Source of the DNA: Loxodes magnus | Taxonomy: Eukaryota; Ciliophora; Karyorelictea; Loxodida; Loxodidae | Length of the DNA stretch: 64,000 nucleotides | Assembly (NCBI GenBank): GCA_946699065.1 | Contig: CAMPDV010000063.1 | Coordinates: 354,501-418,500 of the forward strand | Direction of reading: 5' to 3' | Shown: one piece after another, positions 48,567 through 59,671 of the stretch | How positions within the stretch are numbered: position 1 is the stretch's first letter | Layout of the letters: each line of letters opens with the position of its first letter | The notes under the pieces: generated by a model | Seen by the model: only the letters and a program-made list of their open reading frames with translations | Told to the model about the DNA's origin: nothing | Databases searched by the model: none | Program-made: the position numbers and the translations under genes

Positions 48567-51500
48567 TCAGGGTAGTTGAGTGGTTTTTATCATGAATAAG
48601 TAATATTTTTTAATACTCTCCATGTCTTTTTCTTCATTATATATCCTTATCTTTTTGAACTAACTCTTAATCTTCTTATAGTGGTTCTCAGTATTCTTGC
48701 TAGACCATTCTACTTTCAGTATTCTTAGGCTTTTAAAGATAGGATAAATAATTAATTATTTTGAATAGATAGGAAAAATATTTTCAGTAATTTCGCAGCC
48801 TCTCAATGTAAGAGATTTTAGAATTTTACAATTTTAAAGTAAAGGTAATAATAATTTTGCATTTAGATCAATTTCTTAAAGCTTCAAGTGATGCAAATAT
48901 TTTAGATGTGATATTTTTTCCGTTCAGTCGTTATTCTCAGATATTTTTATAGTATTTAAACTTAAACTGTTTAGGTACTTCAAACTTGTGCTTATCTAAC
49001 CTAAAGTTGAACTGTTAACTTTTCCGATTTGCTAGATTTCTAGCTTTCTTAGATTTACGCATCTCGATATTATAAAATTAAATGCCTAATCAGTGAGTTG
49101 TTATAAAAAGCATAGCCTTAACACCTCATAGTTTACTCCATATTCAGCTATTTACTGTAAACCTTTGTTTGTTAATCCTTATAAGCTTTATAGATGTAAA
49201 TATTTTATATTGCGGGCTTAAGTTAGTAGAGTGGCTAAACTATCATTACTAAAGTTTAAGCACTCACTAATACTTACAAACTCTAGTTTGTAATGTAATT
49301 GAGAAAAAAAATTTACAAATGATTCGTTGGTGAAATCTCCGATTGTTTTCAAGTATTCTAATTTTTAATTTTTTAAGTTACTATAAATATGTTAAGCTTA
49401 GCAATGGATTTAAGAGTTAAATCTGTTCAAGTTAGGACAAAATTTGATAAGACTTTCGCAATTTTTGCTTATTTGTAAGTCCTCAATTTAATTTCCTTTT
49501 ACTTCAAGGTAGCTTCTTAAGAGTTGGTTAGAAATATGGAAACTTCGAATTTTTATCGATTTTAAATTCAGATTTAAACAGAACTAGAGCAGAAATGAAC
49601 CTGTAATTCCACGGCTTGATTAAAGTGTATGATTATCTTAAATTTCAAGACTTTACAGATTAGTAAAGTATTTTAGAAAGTCTAACTCTTCATCTAAGAG
49701 CTTTCCATGAATCACCAACTTTTTCAAACTTAAGTGAGGTAAATAAGAAGAAAAAAGGAAAAACTTCGATTACTTATATATATGCACTTCTTCAAGCCTA
49801 GACTATCTACATAGTTTAAGATTTTATCATTATTAATATAGAAGATTTATATAAAGTTATTTCTAAATCCTATTCACCAATCCTTAGGAAAAATAGTTTA
49901 AGTCTATTACTAATTTTTTAACATCTGAAATAGCTAGTTATTTTAAGATTCATTCAAGCTTATTTTTAATATAAGATTGATCTCCTCTATAATCTTTTAG
50001 TCTAAGCTCTTTAAATGAGTAAACTTTTTTGTTAAAAAATTTGTTAGTTGCTTGAAGGTTAGAAATACTTTATAGATTGAGGAATTCTAAAAGGTAATTT
50101 GATATTTATTTATTTAGTCAAAAGGAAATGCAAATATCCTAATTTAAAAATTGCTGTCCTGACTGATTAGTTGTAGATTTTAAATAATTATAAGGTTTAT
50201 TTTTCAAGCATTTAAAGAAAGTTCCATCAAACATTCCAAAATCAGCGAAAACTAATATTCCATTTTATTAATACTAACCTTTTTATAATGTACCTTTAAA
50301 CTTTATTCCGTTATTTTTCTTATAAATTCCTTCCCCAAATTTTTAATCTTATTTTCACTCTCCTTCATAAATATCCCCATTAGCGTAATAAATTTTTCCT
50401 TTTCCTTCTTTTAAATTTTTTTTTCAATATCCTATAAATTTAGTTCCATTTTTCCAAATATAAGTTCCTAATCCTTATTGTTTACTTTTTACTCAATTTC
50501 CTTAAAATTTATCACCTTTAGCTCAATACATTATCCCTTTTCCTTCTCTAAAGCTATTAACTCACTATCCTTCATATTTATCACCATTTTTTCATTAGTA
50601 AACTCCGTATCCATGTTTTTTACCCTTTACAAAATCACCTTAATATACTTCTCCGTTTGGTAAGTATTTAGTTCCTTTACCATCAAAAAATCATTAAAAA
50701 TACTCACCCTCATAAACTACTCCTTTTTCTCCGTATAAAGCAATATTTCCACGGTCATTTTATCATTCTCCTTCAAAAAAATTTTCGCAATTATAATAAA
50801 TTTTCCCTTTTCCTTATTTTTAGTTGTCTTTCCAATAACCATCATATCTTACTTAACCTTTTATACTATAAATTCCTTTTCCTTCTCTTTTACCTTTTAC
50901 TCATTCTCCTTCATACATTTCTTCGTTGTTATATCACATTATTCCTTTTCCTTCAATTTCATCTTAAGCGAAATCTCCTTTGTATTTTTCTCCATTTGCA
51001 TACGTTAGCAATCCCTATCCTTATCTTCAATTTTGATTTCACTATCCAATATATGCATCTCCATTTTTTCACTTAATTTCTCCTTATCCATCCCTTTTAT
51101 CACTCACTCAATTTCCAACATAAATATCTCCATTTTCATATGTCATTGTTCCTTATCCTTCTCTCAGATTTTCCTTTCATTTGCCTTGATATTTTTATCC
51201 AGTTTTTCATTAATATAATCCTTAACCATTTCTTTTATCTTTTATTCAATCTCCTTCAAAAAAATCTCCGTTTGCATAAATAATTTTTCCTTTGCCGTTC
51301 TTTAAATTTAATTTTCATTATCCTTCGTATTTTATTCCGTTTTTACCTTTGAAATTTCCTTTTCCATCCTTTTATCCTCTCAATCATTCTCCTTCATATA
51401 TATCACCACTGGCGAAAAACATTTTACCTCTTCCATCTCTTAAATTTTATTTTCAGAGTCCATCATATTTTATTCCAATTTTTCCTTTTAAGACACCTTT

Positions 51501-51815
51501 TCCATTTAATTTACCATTTAATCATTCTCCATCATAAACATCTCCATCTTCATAATTCATCACTCCTTTTCCTTCTTATTTTCCTTTCATAAATTAACCT
51601 ATATATTTAGCTCCATCTTTAAAAATTAAGACTCCCTATCCTTGAAACTACCCTTTGACAAATTCTCCTTAATAAGAGTCTCCATTTTCATAATACATAA
51701 TTCCATACTTATCTTCTTAAAGTCCTAAGTAATACGATTCAAACTAGTTTCAAATTTTCCACTTCTTGGATTTATATCAGAAAACTTTATTTATCATAGA
51801 TTGAGATTGAATCAT
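48567..51815 (-). CDS. MORN-repeat and leucine-rich-repeat protein, intact
   Basis: The ATG at 51,815 runs without frameshift for 1,083 codons to TGA at 48,567. After about 38 residues come about 21 MORN repeats (residues 45-510; for example DIYEGEWLRGQKDGKG, KYEGQWVNSFREGKGIMY). A linker follows, and from about residue 620 there are leucine-rich repeats of the cysteine-containing, F-box-associated style (LKKLVIHGKLLDEELDFLKY; NLRKLEIQQIGKVNSSTLGQ). It ends IKKYYLFMIKTTQLP. MORN repeats usually bind lipids or shape cortical and ciliary scaffolds, while LRRs bind proteins. A cortex or cilium role is likely but not shown. About 27 in-frame TGA codons sit where Trp is expected and only about four TGG occur. 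No intron is needed. This is the anchor gene for the genetic code. Confidence 0.93.
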
Positions 51816-52399
51816 TTTACTTTTATTATTATTTTATAAAATTTAAATTTAAAAACGTTTTTTTTATCAGTATCTTACAAAAATTATTAAAAAATATTTA
51901 AAATTTTTCTTTAAATTACATAGAATTGATTTTTCAATACTTTATAATCATCTTTTAAATTTCTTTTTTTCATTTGATATAATATAATTTAAATTAAGTA
52001 ATTATTTCTAATTTTCTTATTTTAACATTTTTTAATAAATTTAATAGTTTTAAAATTTTTATTAACTTTTTTCATTTAATTTTTCATTTTTTCTAGATAT
52101 AATTTTAAAGATTAAATATTATAAAAATGAATTTGTTTAATTACATAATAGTTTTTAAAAATAAATCATCTTAATTTTTTAACTAAAACTTTATTTTTGT
52201 AATATAGCTTTAAGTATTATAAATTACATTTTTAGAAAATTATAAATTAAATCTAAATTAGCGTTTATAATTTAAGAAATGTGTTGTAGTAATTTAATTT
52301 AAAATGATGCAATGTAATTTATATTTTACTGTTCCAATTTTTTAAATAAATATATCAATATTATAATAGTTTAAATTATAAATTTTTATATAATATAAT
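51816..52399. other. A/T-rich spacer upstream of the MORN gene
   Basis: Probably contains the promoter and 5' leader of the minus-strand MORN gene; no element could be recognised. Confidence 0.4.
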
Positions 52400-53011
52400 A
52401 ACAATAATATATTAACGTGGTGTCACCTTTATCTGGTTTACCACGAGATAGGGTTTGTAAAAGATTTTTTATCCTCAATAGGTTTCGTAGTCGAATTATT
52501 CAGATTTCTCTGGATCGTAAATTCTTATTACTTTCTTGTTTTCTCCTCTCGTTAATTATTGTAAGTCAAAATTGTATTATCATTTTTCGAATCATCTCAG
52601 TGCATACGTAATCTTTGAAGCTTCTAAGTATGGTTAAAATATTTTTTTCTAATATAGACCCCCATTTGGCATACAGTAAACTTAAATAAGTTGTAAGTAT
52701 CTTTTTCTATTGCTCAATCTTATTTTTATTAAAATTTGTAACAATTTTTTATCGTGTAGCCATATTTTGCAGTATCAGCATTTATTTTTCTCTTTTTTAT
52801 GAAGACTTTGGACGATTTTTGCTTTTCTCTTGGTTCTGGATTAATTTATCTGTTAATCTATATTTGTTCCAATTGATTAAATCTCTGATCCAAGTTTTGT
52901 CTTAAGCTTCTTTCGATATTATTGAATTACATTTCCATCTATTAGGAGAGGAGTTATTATTTAATTTCTTATTTGATATTCTATTCATTGATCAATTTTT
53001 TAATAGCTAGC
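52400..53011 (-). pseudogene. gag/ORF1-like frame with zinc-knuckle remnant
   Basis: A frame from an ATG at about 53,011 reads MLAIKKLINEQNIKQEIKQQ and then the coiled coil RQNLDQRFNQLEQIQINRQI. The zinc knuckle follows after a one-base slip in an A run: KCWYCKIWLHDKK at about 52,745-52,783. Its Trp is TGA and its last Cys (TGT) is displaced by one base. The tail is basic (LSRGKPDKGDTT in another frame). GC-richer than the flanks. It lies head-on to the MORN gene upstream region. Confidence 0.5.
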
Positions 53012-53639
53012 ATAAGATACTAAGTTATTTATTTTAGATCTTAAACTTCTTTTGTTAGTTACTAATTGTCCAGTTGTAACATGTAGCTAGCATTTTATTC
53101 ACTTTAGATATTAAATATATTAATTTATAAAAAAAGTTAAAATATCTTATAACTTTGAATTAAAAAATAGTTAAATTTTTAAATACAAAATATTAATTTT
53201 ATTTATATCAATTAACAGAATGCATTTTCCAAATTTATCTAGGAATAATTATAATTAAAATACTTAATTTATTATAAATCTTCTTATATTTATAGAAATT
53301 ATTTTAAAAGTACTTAAGATTAATTAGAATGATCTTAGTTTAAAACAAATAAAAACATTTCATAAAATTACTTAAAAAAAGACATGTAAGAAATAATCCC
53401 TTTTTTGGCTTATTAATTAATTAAAATATAATAGTTTCAATATTTAAGAATATTGAGACATAGTTGCAATAGATATAGCTTAGACTATAAATATTATAAA
53501 TATGTTGAAAGATAAAAGTTTGTAAATACCAATCAAGCTTCTTCTTGTTCTTTCTCTATCATATATTTTTATTTATTGTCTTGATGAAATTTGTCTTTTT
53601 TTCCTTCTAGAAACTCTTCTAAAAGCTCACCTTTTTTTA
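53012..53639. other. A/T-rich spacer
   Basis: No supported feature. A TAGCTAGCAT word occurs twice (about 53,008 and 53,090). Confidence 0.4.
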
Positions 53640-54425
53640 CTTATTTATTAAAAAATAAGAAGAATAATCTAGCCTATCAGAATAAGTTCCTTAGTAAGCT
53701 TAAGAAAAATAATCTTAGGAAGCTTACACATAATAAATGTAGGAACGAATAACTAATATACAATATGAATTAAAATAACAAAGATAAAGAATAGAAAAAC
53801 TAGAAAAAATGATTGAGTAACTAGACCTATAATTCTCAACCATAGAAGAAACATTAAATAAAATTTCATAGTAAATAGTAATTAAAATGGAATAGATTGA
53901 TAAATAATTTAATGAAGTTCCTTCAATTTTTTAATTACAATTCTCTTAATTATAATATCAATTAAAACAATTTTAAGAAAGATAATAATAATAGCAAGCA
54001 GTAATTTAATAATCATAAGATTAGCAATCGAGCTCTTCAATGGTATTTAATCTGAATAATATTATTAAGATGTAAACAATATGAATTTCTATCAATGATA
54101 GATCGAAGCTATATATGTTAAAAGAATCATTGCTGGAAAATATGCTGAAAGGAAAGATTTAGTAAGAAATAAATATGATGCCTACTTTTCTGCTTTTGGC
54201 CAACAAAAGCGGAACTAATATATAGAAAGAAATTTTATAACTCAAGAATACAAGAATAGAATAAAAATTGAAGAATGAACCAGAAGGAAAAATGGATTTT
54301 GAGGTGAGATAAGGATGGCGGGCTAACAAAATTCTGCGCAATCCTTTAGTTTGAGAGTGAGCGATATCAAATGAAAATTAGCTGTGAAGTTCTCTTCTTA
54401 GATTGTAAACTTAAATTATTCCTTT
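53640..54425 (+). pseudogene. gag/ORF1-like frame, sister of the 35.3-kb copy
   Basis: The frame starts NLAYQNKFLSKLKKNNLRKL and runs through RALQWYLIWIILL to the knuckle SYICQKNHCWKICWK at 54,107-54,145. This is the 35.3-kb knuckle with its first Cys changed to Ser. Beyond it the DNA stays alignable (GATAAGGATGGCGG[A/G]CTAAC block). The second ORF present downstream of the 35.3-kb copy is absent; another element begins at 54,535. Confidence 0.55.
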
Positions 54426-54796
54426 TTTAAATAAAATTAAAAATGCTTTAAAATATGTAATTTATCTTTAAATTTTATTATTTTTTAATTTGAGAAAATC
54501 TCTATAAAAAATTAAAATTTAATTCATTTTAACTAAAAGGGTTAGGGTCATCTTTAGCTTAGAGGAAATATTTCCTCAATTAAAGACAATAAAAGTTTTT
54601 ATATTAATTATAAAACTGTACATGTCTTCATCTGAATCAATTTCAAACTGAACCAAGTTTTCTTTCTCTTCAATAAACTCATAGTATTTTCTTCCATCTT
54701 CTTGTAATTTTTCTCCTGCTTTTCTAAATAAAATTTAAGGTCATCGTTGTTCTTTTGAAGCTATTTATTTTTATTTTTTATTATTATATATTTTTT

Positions 54797-55152
54797 AAAA
54801 CCGCCATAGTTGTTCGAAGGTGAACAACAAGGTCATTTTCATCAGAGGTTGGGGAAGTTAAGTACCCATAATCGACTTTATGTCTTCCTCTGCTTTGGTG
54901 ATGCAATGAGACACAGTCCTGTCATGTCCTTGGACCTCCAGCAAGTATTAAAGATTACGAGTATTCTAAAATTATATCAGTATTGAACATTTTTATCAGT
55001 ACTGAATAATTATACCAGTATTGAACAAGGTCTACCAGTATCTGATAATTTTATCAGTAAGAAACATTCTTGTCAGTACGAAACATTTTTTTTAAAGAGC
55101 TGCGCACCAACGAGAGTGCTACGCGCTCTATAATCAAATTTATTTATTTATT
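54797..55152 (+). mobile_element. SINE-like element with 5S-rRNA-like head, inserted in a gag-only element
   Basis: Single-headed version of the 1.3-kb element and almost identical to it from CCGCCATAGTTG to the 3' tail. It has the 5S-like blocks, the six-unit minisatellite (54,976-55,086) and the hairpin GCGCACCAACGAGAGTGC, then TACGCGCTC, with an ATTT-rich tail. It splits the gag-like frame; the uninterrupted sister at 44,385-44,410 gives the pre-insertion site, so the boundaries are known to within a few bases. Confidence 0.75.
54976..55086 (+). repeat. degenerate minisatellite inside the SINE
   Basis: Same six CAGTA-type units as at 1,660-1,772. Confidence 0.7.
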
Positions 55153-55829
55153 ATCAAGATCCTGTTTGAATAGTGTCACACTTGAATCAACTAGCACCGC
55201 TTTCTTTCTGTAAATATCTCCAAAGCAGTTACAATATAGAATCCTCTATGTCCAAATTATTTTCAGATATGCTCAAACACTCTTTTTCACTTCAGACATT
55301 ACTTTCATAAATTTCCAGTCTTTTGACAACAATAAAAATGCTTTATTAAGAACTTGAAGTAAATCTTAATTGTATTTAATTTTTTTGTTCAATTTCCATC
55401 TTATCTGTTTGAGGTTCGATTTTTAATTGGTAAATGAACTTATTCTTTAATTTTCTATAGATTTTATGCTAGGTTTTTTCTATTAGTATAAATTTGAAAG
55501 TTAGGACTTAAATTTAAAACTAAATTTAACTTACCAATCCTTGGTCTTCCTTTTTTATCTTAAAAAAGAAGTTGAAAATTCTAGTTTTCCGCCTTGAGGG
55601 TTTAAATTTATGTATTCATTTCTCAAATAAGAAATAAAGCTAAGTAATGTCTTGCTTATGAGGTTTCTCAAAATTTTTAAGTTTGCTAGGAAATTCAGTA
55701 TTTCCCAATCCTTAACAGGAGTAGATTTATCTTTTTATAATTACTTGTTCTTGTTAATTAACTGAAACTTAAGATTGAACTATTAGATTAGAATTTAAGG
55801 TTTAGATTCCTGGGTTTTTTCATGTAAAA

Positions 55830-56933
55830 AAAAATGCTTAGAAAAATAATTTATTTAATGCTATAAAATTCAAAAGATATAAAAATATGATAAAACGTAT
55901 CTAAATTTTTAATAAAGCTTTAAAAATAAAATTTAACATTTAAAAAACGAAAATAAGAAAAATATTTGTATGTTTCTATATATTTTAATAAAATAAAGAT
56001 TTAGAATTATTTTAATTAAAATTTCATTATATTTAGAAAATATAGTGATACTTTATAAATTTTATTATTCATATATAAAATATTACTCAAACAAATAAAA
56101 TCTGAAATCAAATTTAAAAATAATTATTTGATTAAAACTAAAATTAATTTATTCAAAGTCAAAAAGCATTTCAAAATATTATTTTACAAAAATCTGGAAG
56201 CAAAATCATTCTGGGTTTAAATAATTTAAAATATAATATTAGACATATTTTATATTGAGATAAAACATATTATAGACTAATAAAAAGTCTACAAAAATAT
56301 TTTTTCTTTTTTCGGTCTTTTAAATAAACAAATTTTTACTTCTACTATAAAATAATAAATAATAAATTTTTTATTTAACTTCAATTTTTAATTAAAATAT
56401 ACCTGCAAAACCAATTAAAAGATATATTTACCAATATTTTAAAAGAAAAATTTTAAAGTATTTATCAATTAAATAATAAATATCATTTAAAAATTTTAAT
56501 AAAAAGGCAAAAATTTTCAATATACTTTAATGGATGAGCTTTATTTAAAAAGATTATAATTAAATTTAGTTTTTAAATTAAGAGTTTATATACTGTTAAA
56601 ATTTTAAAATATCTTTATTATATATTTAAATAAAGAAATATAACTTTATATTTTGTTTTTAATATTTATTTAATTTTATTAGAAAGATTGTTAATTCGTA
56701 ATTTTTAATTTTAATTTTTTCAATTTTTTAATTTTTGTAATTAGATTTAAAAATAATAATTATTATTTATTTTCTAATTTTATCTGTTTATTAAATAAAA
56801 TAATATCTATTTTCCTTATTTAAAAATAATATATTTCGATACTTTACTAATCTAGTGCATTCAAGTTTTTCTTAAGTTTCCTATTTGTAGAATTTTATTT
56901 TTAACTTAAAAATTTACTTAGAACTTTATAGAA
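55830..56933. other. A/T-rich spacer upstream of the 7TM gene
   Basis: Nothing recognised; presumably includes the promoter of the gene starting at 56,934. Confidence 0.4.
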
Positions 56934-57941
56934 ATGGTATTTAATTAGATATCAACTACAGACTGAATTTTTGCAGGATTTTTGTTTGGCACCCCTTTCA
57001 TATTTTGCTTATTGGCTTGCATTTTGTATTAGATTCTTAAAAGCTTGCATACTTAATAAAAAAATTTGATGTGATGACTCATTTTTACCACAGGACTATA
57101 TAAATTAATCAATTTTCTTAACTTTATTTTATTTAGCGACATTTAAGGAAATGCATTCCAAATGTATTTAGCAAGAATTTTTTATTCAATTGAAGTTTCC
57201 TTTTCTTTAGTAATTTTATACTGATAAATAATAATCATTTTAGTTATGAAAAAACTTTTTTTAAAACTCCAAAGAACTCCAAAAAGACATTACCGAGAAT
57301 TTGTTAAGTATTAGTTTTTAATTCTATGTACTCTACCAATATTAGTGGGAATTGCAGAATTTCTTTGAAAATGATTGACTGACACTGAAAAAACGAAAAT
57401 AATTGTCTCAATTTATTTTTTCTGCATACTCTTATTTTTCTTTCCTACCTTAGTATCTACAATTCTAACTATTTAACTATTTTATAAAATCAGATTGCTA
57501 AATACACAAACTATGTCAAACATTTCGTTGGAACTTTAAGAGTCAATTAGAATGTACAAATAGATGAAATGAATTCCTTTTCTGAAATTATTGATATACA
57601 TATCATATGTGATAAACTTAGTATCTTAAGTTATTTTTTTCCTTTCCTAGAATAATTTATCATATAGTGAATGATATTCTATTTTACTAGGTTTAAACTT
57701 GACTAAAAAGGAGCTAGTTTAACTGATATTTTTTTCTTTAATGAATAACTTTCTTGAGTGTTTAATTTGCTTTTTATTCATTCATTAGGGAGATTTTATT
57801 AAAGAGTTAAGGAACAATTATAAGTTAAAGAAATAAGCGAATGGTGAAAATGATATTAATTTATAAGATTAGATAAATAATTAAAGATTAAGCATTTTTA
57901 GTGATGAGTCAGAATATTTAGAATCAGAATTGACATAATGA
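56934..57941 (+). CDS. seven-transmembrane protein
   Basis: The ATG at 56,934 opens an unbroken ciliate-code frame of 335 codons ending TAA-TGA at 57,941. Hydrophobic segments are at about residues 12-35 (FAGFLFGTPFIFCLLACILY), 48-69, 85-112, 133-152, 162-188, 218-243 and 266-290. Together they give seven membrane passes. The hydrophilic C-terminal tail (IKELRNNYKLKKQANGENDI .. SDESEYLESEL) is charged. The layout is GPCR-like, but no diagnostic motif (DRY, NPxxY) is visible, so the family is left open. Eight TGA codons fall where Trp is sensible (DWIFAG, MWWLIF, LWKWLTD). No intron needed. T-rich DNA can mimic membrane helices; the coherent tail, the start and the stop argue against that here. 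Confidence 0.7.
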
Positions 57942-58799
57942 CAGCTCTGTTTTATATTTAATTAAAATAAATCTTTCATTCCTATTATTTTTATCTATTT
58001 AACTTAATTTAAATAAATAGCTAACTAAATGCTTTCTATTATATTTAACTTTTAAATTCTAATAATATTAAATTTATTACAATGTGCAAAACTCAATTAC
58101 TTTTAAAAAAGTTATTTTCTAATTAAATTCAGATTAAGCACTATCTAGATTTTTTTAAAAGATTGATCTGAAGATATTATGGAATATCAATAGTTAAAAA
58201 AATAATAAAATTGACCATGATAAGCTAGCATGCTATTCGCTATAGAATAGTTATATGGAAAACTATTTTTAGTTGAGGAAGATATTAAGATTAAAAAATA
58301 AAAAGCAATAAACAATAAAGATATTAGCTATAAAGCTTTCTTTGATAATTTAGAAATATTTATAAAGATTTAATAAAAAGTAAATTATCTTTAAAATTCG
58401 TTTTACAAGGTTTCTGAACTCTTTTAGAATATTTTTTAGTAAATCAATTCTTTAACGTTAAGAGTGAGAAACAACAAATTTAATATGTCAAATATACCTC
58501 CTCATTAGTTTATTAGTGCTTCGTATGAAGGATATTTTTATGCATGCCTAAATTCTAGAAATTCATAAATAAATATTATTTCTTAATTAATAATAGATAG
58601 GCATTAAAATAATTTTAATTATGAACATCTCAAACACATTAAACTTTGGTAAATATAAAAAGAGATATTATAAAGTTTATAAAAGATAGTGAAAATGATT
58701 TTCTAGTTTATTTATAACACTTTTAATTAATTATGAATACAATAAATTAAGGTTAAATTATTTGAATTTGAATTTTACTATTCTTATTCTTGGTTGCTA
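57942..58799. other. spacer between convergent genes
   Basis: A/T-rich region between the 3' ends of the plus-strand 7TM gene and the minus-strand gene at 58,800; nothing recognised. Confidence 0.4.
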
Positions 58800-59671
58800 T
58801 CATTACAAGAGGAATGAAGGCTTACAATTAATTATTTTTAAACTAAAATCTTCACCTTTTTCTTTAAGAAAGTTTTTTATATCTTTTTTACTATTATCTT
58901 AATTTAAAAAATAAGCAACTAATTTAGAACTTTTATTTAAAGATCAGATATTTTTACTTAAATATGATTAAAGTTTATTTATTTTTTAACCAAATTGTTA
59001 AATATTTTATTTAAAGTATGAATGATTTATCAATTATTTCTAATGCAGCTCTTTTCTTAAATCTCTTATTAATATTTATGCTTTTATTATAAATTTTAGA
59101 ATTATTCTTTAATAAATAATACATTCAAAGCTTTATATTTAAATATTTTAGTAGCCTTCTTTAATAGTAGCTTTAATCATATCATTTAGCATTATGAATT
59201 TGAATGTAATTTTTTTCTAAATTTAATTTATAATTTTTTAAATCAATTTGATGTATTGAAGCTATATAAAATTTATATAGAGATTAACTTTATTTGCATG
59301 CTTTATAGTTTCTTTATATCTTTTCATTTAAAATTTTTTGTCATATATTTAGATATCGTTTCTTGTCTAATATCATCATACTCTGTTCCTTTTATTATTC
59401 CAAATGTATTCTAGCTATAAGTGTATAATTGTAAAAACTAACCTTCGCTTAGTAAATAGAATTCTATAACTATTACTATATCTTTCTTTTTACATTAAGA
59501 CTCAAATATAATATCTACATCCCTCTCATTTCTCAGAAGTTACAATTTGCTTAAATAAATATCTTCCTGCTTTATTTATTATTTTATGAACTAAGAAACA
59601 AATAAAATGGAAATAATAGAAATATAATTTCTAGCTTTTAATTTAAATGAAGAATGAAGAGAAATAAACAT
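58800..59671 (-). CDS. unknown protein, about 283 residues, one short intron proposed
   Basis: The ATG at 59,671 begins MFISLHSSFKLKARNYISII then SILFVSQFI, a possible signal anchor. It continues LRNERDVDIIFESQCKKKD and EFYLLSEGQFLQLYTYSQNT. The frame changes near 59,370; removing the 20-nt GT..AG segment at 59,362-59,381 joins GIIKGTE to NDIQIYDKKFQMKRYKE. The remainder is Lys/Ile/Gln-rich and ends KEKGEDFSLKIINCKPSFLL, then TAA-TGA at 58,800. No family recognised. The acidic and glycine-containing first half is convincing coding text; the second half is less so, because A-rich DNA gives similar composition. Confidence 0.5.
59362..59381 (-). other. candidate 20-nt intron
   Basis: GTATGATGATATTAGACAAG begins GT and ends AG, and its removal restores the frame of the gene at 58,800-59,671. 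It is proposed only from frame logic. Confidence 0.35.

Larger units (their letters stand above)
54535..55823 (-). pseudogene. gag-only element of the 25.7-kb type, split by a SINE
   Basis: On the minus strand the ATG at 55,823 begins MKKPRNLN-like text. The knuckle region FYCCQKTGNLWKQC follows, with Trp TGA, then the conserved YCNCFGDIYRKKAVLVDSS block. At about 55,155 the frame is interrupted by the SINE at 54,797-55,152. It resumes with the coiled coil and ends FEIDSDEDMYS. The 3' end has GAGGAAATATTTCCTC and GACCCTAACCCTTTTAGTT. Compared with the uninterrupted copy at 43.7 kb, differences inside the YCNCFG block are mostly conservative at the protein level. Confidence 0.65.

Noticed and set aside
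51033..51540. Plus-strand Ser/Phe-rich open frames with repeated SFIP-like text.
   Set aside because: They are the complement of the MORN repeats, whose minus-strand reading is unambiguous.
52417..52611. A plus-strand open frame of about 64 codons.
   Set aside because: The minus strand carries the gag-like coiled coil and zinc-knuckle remnant; the plus frame has no motif.
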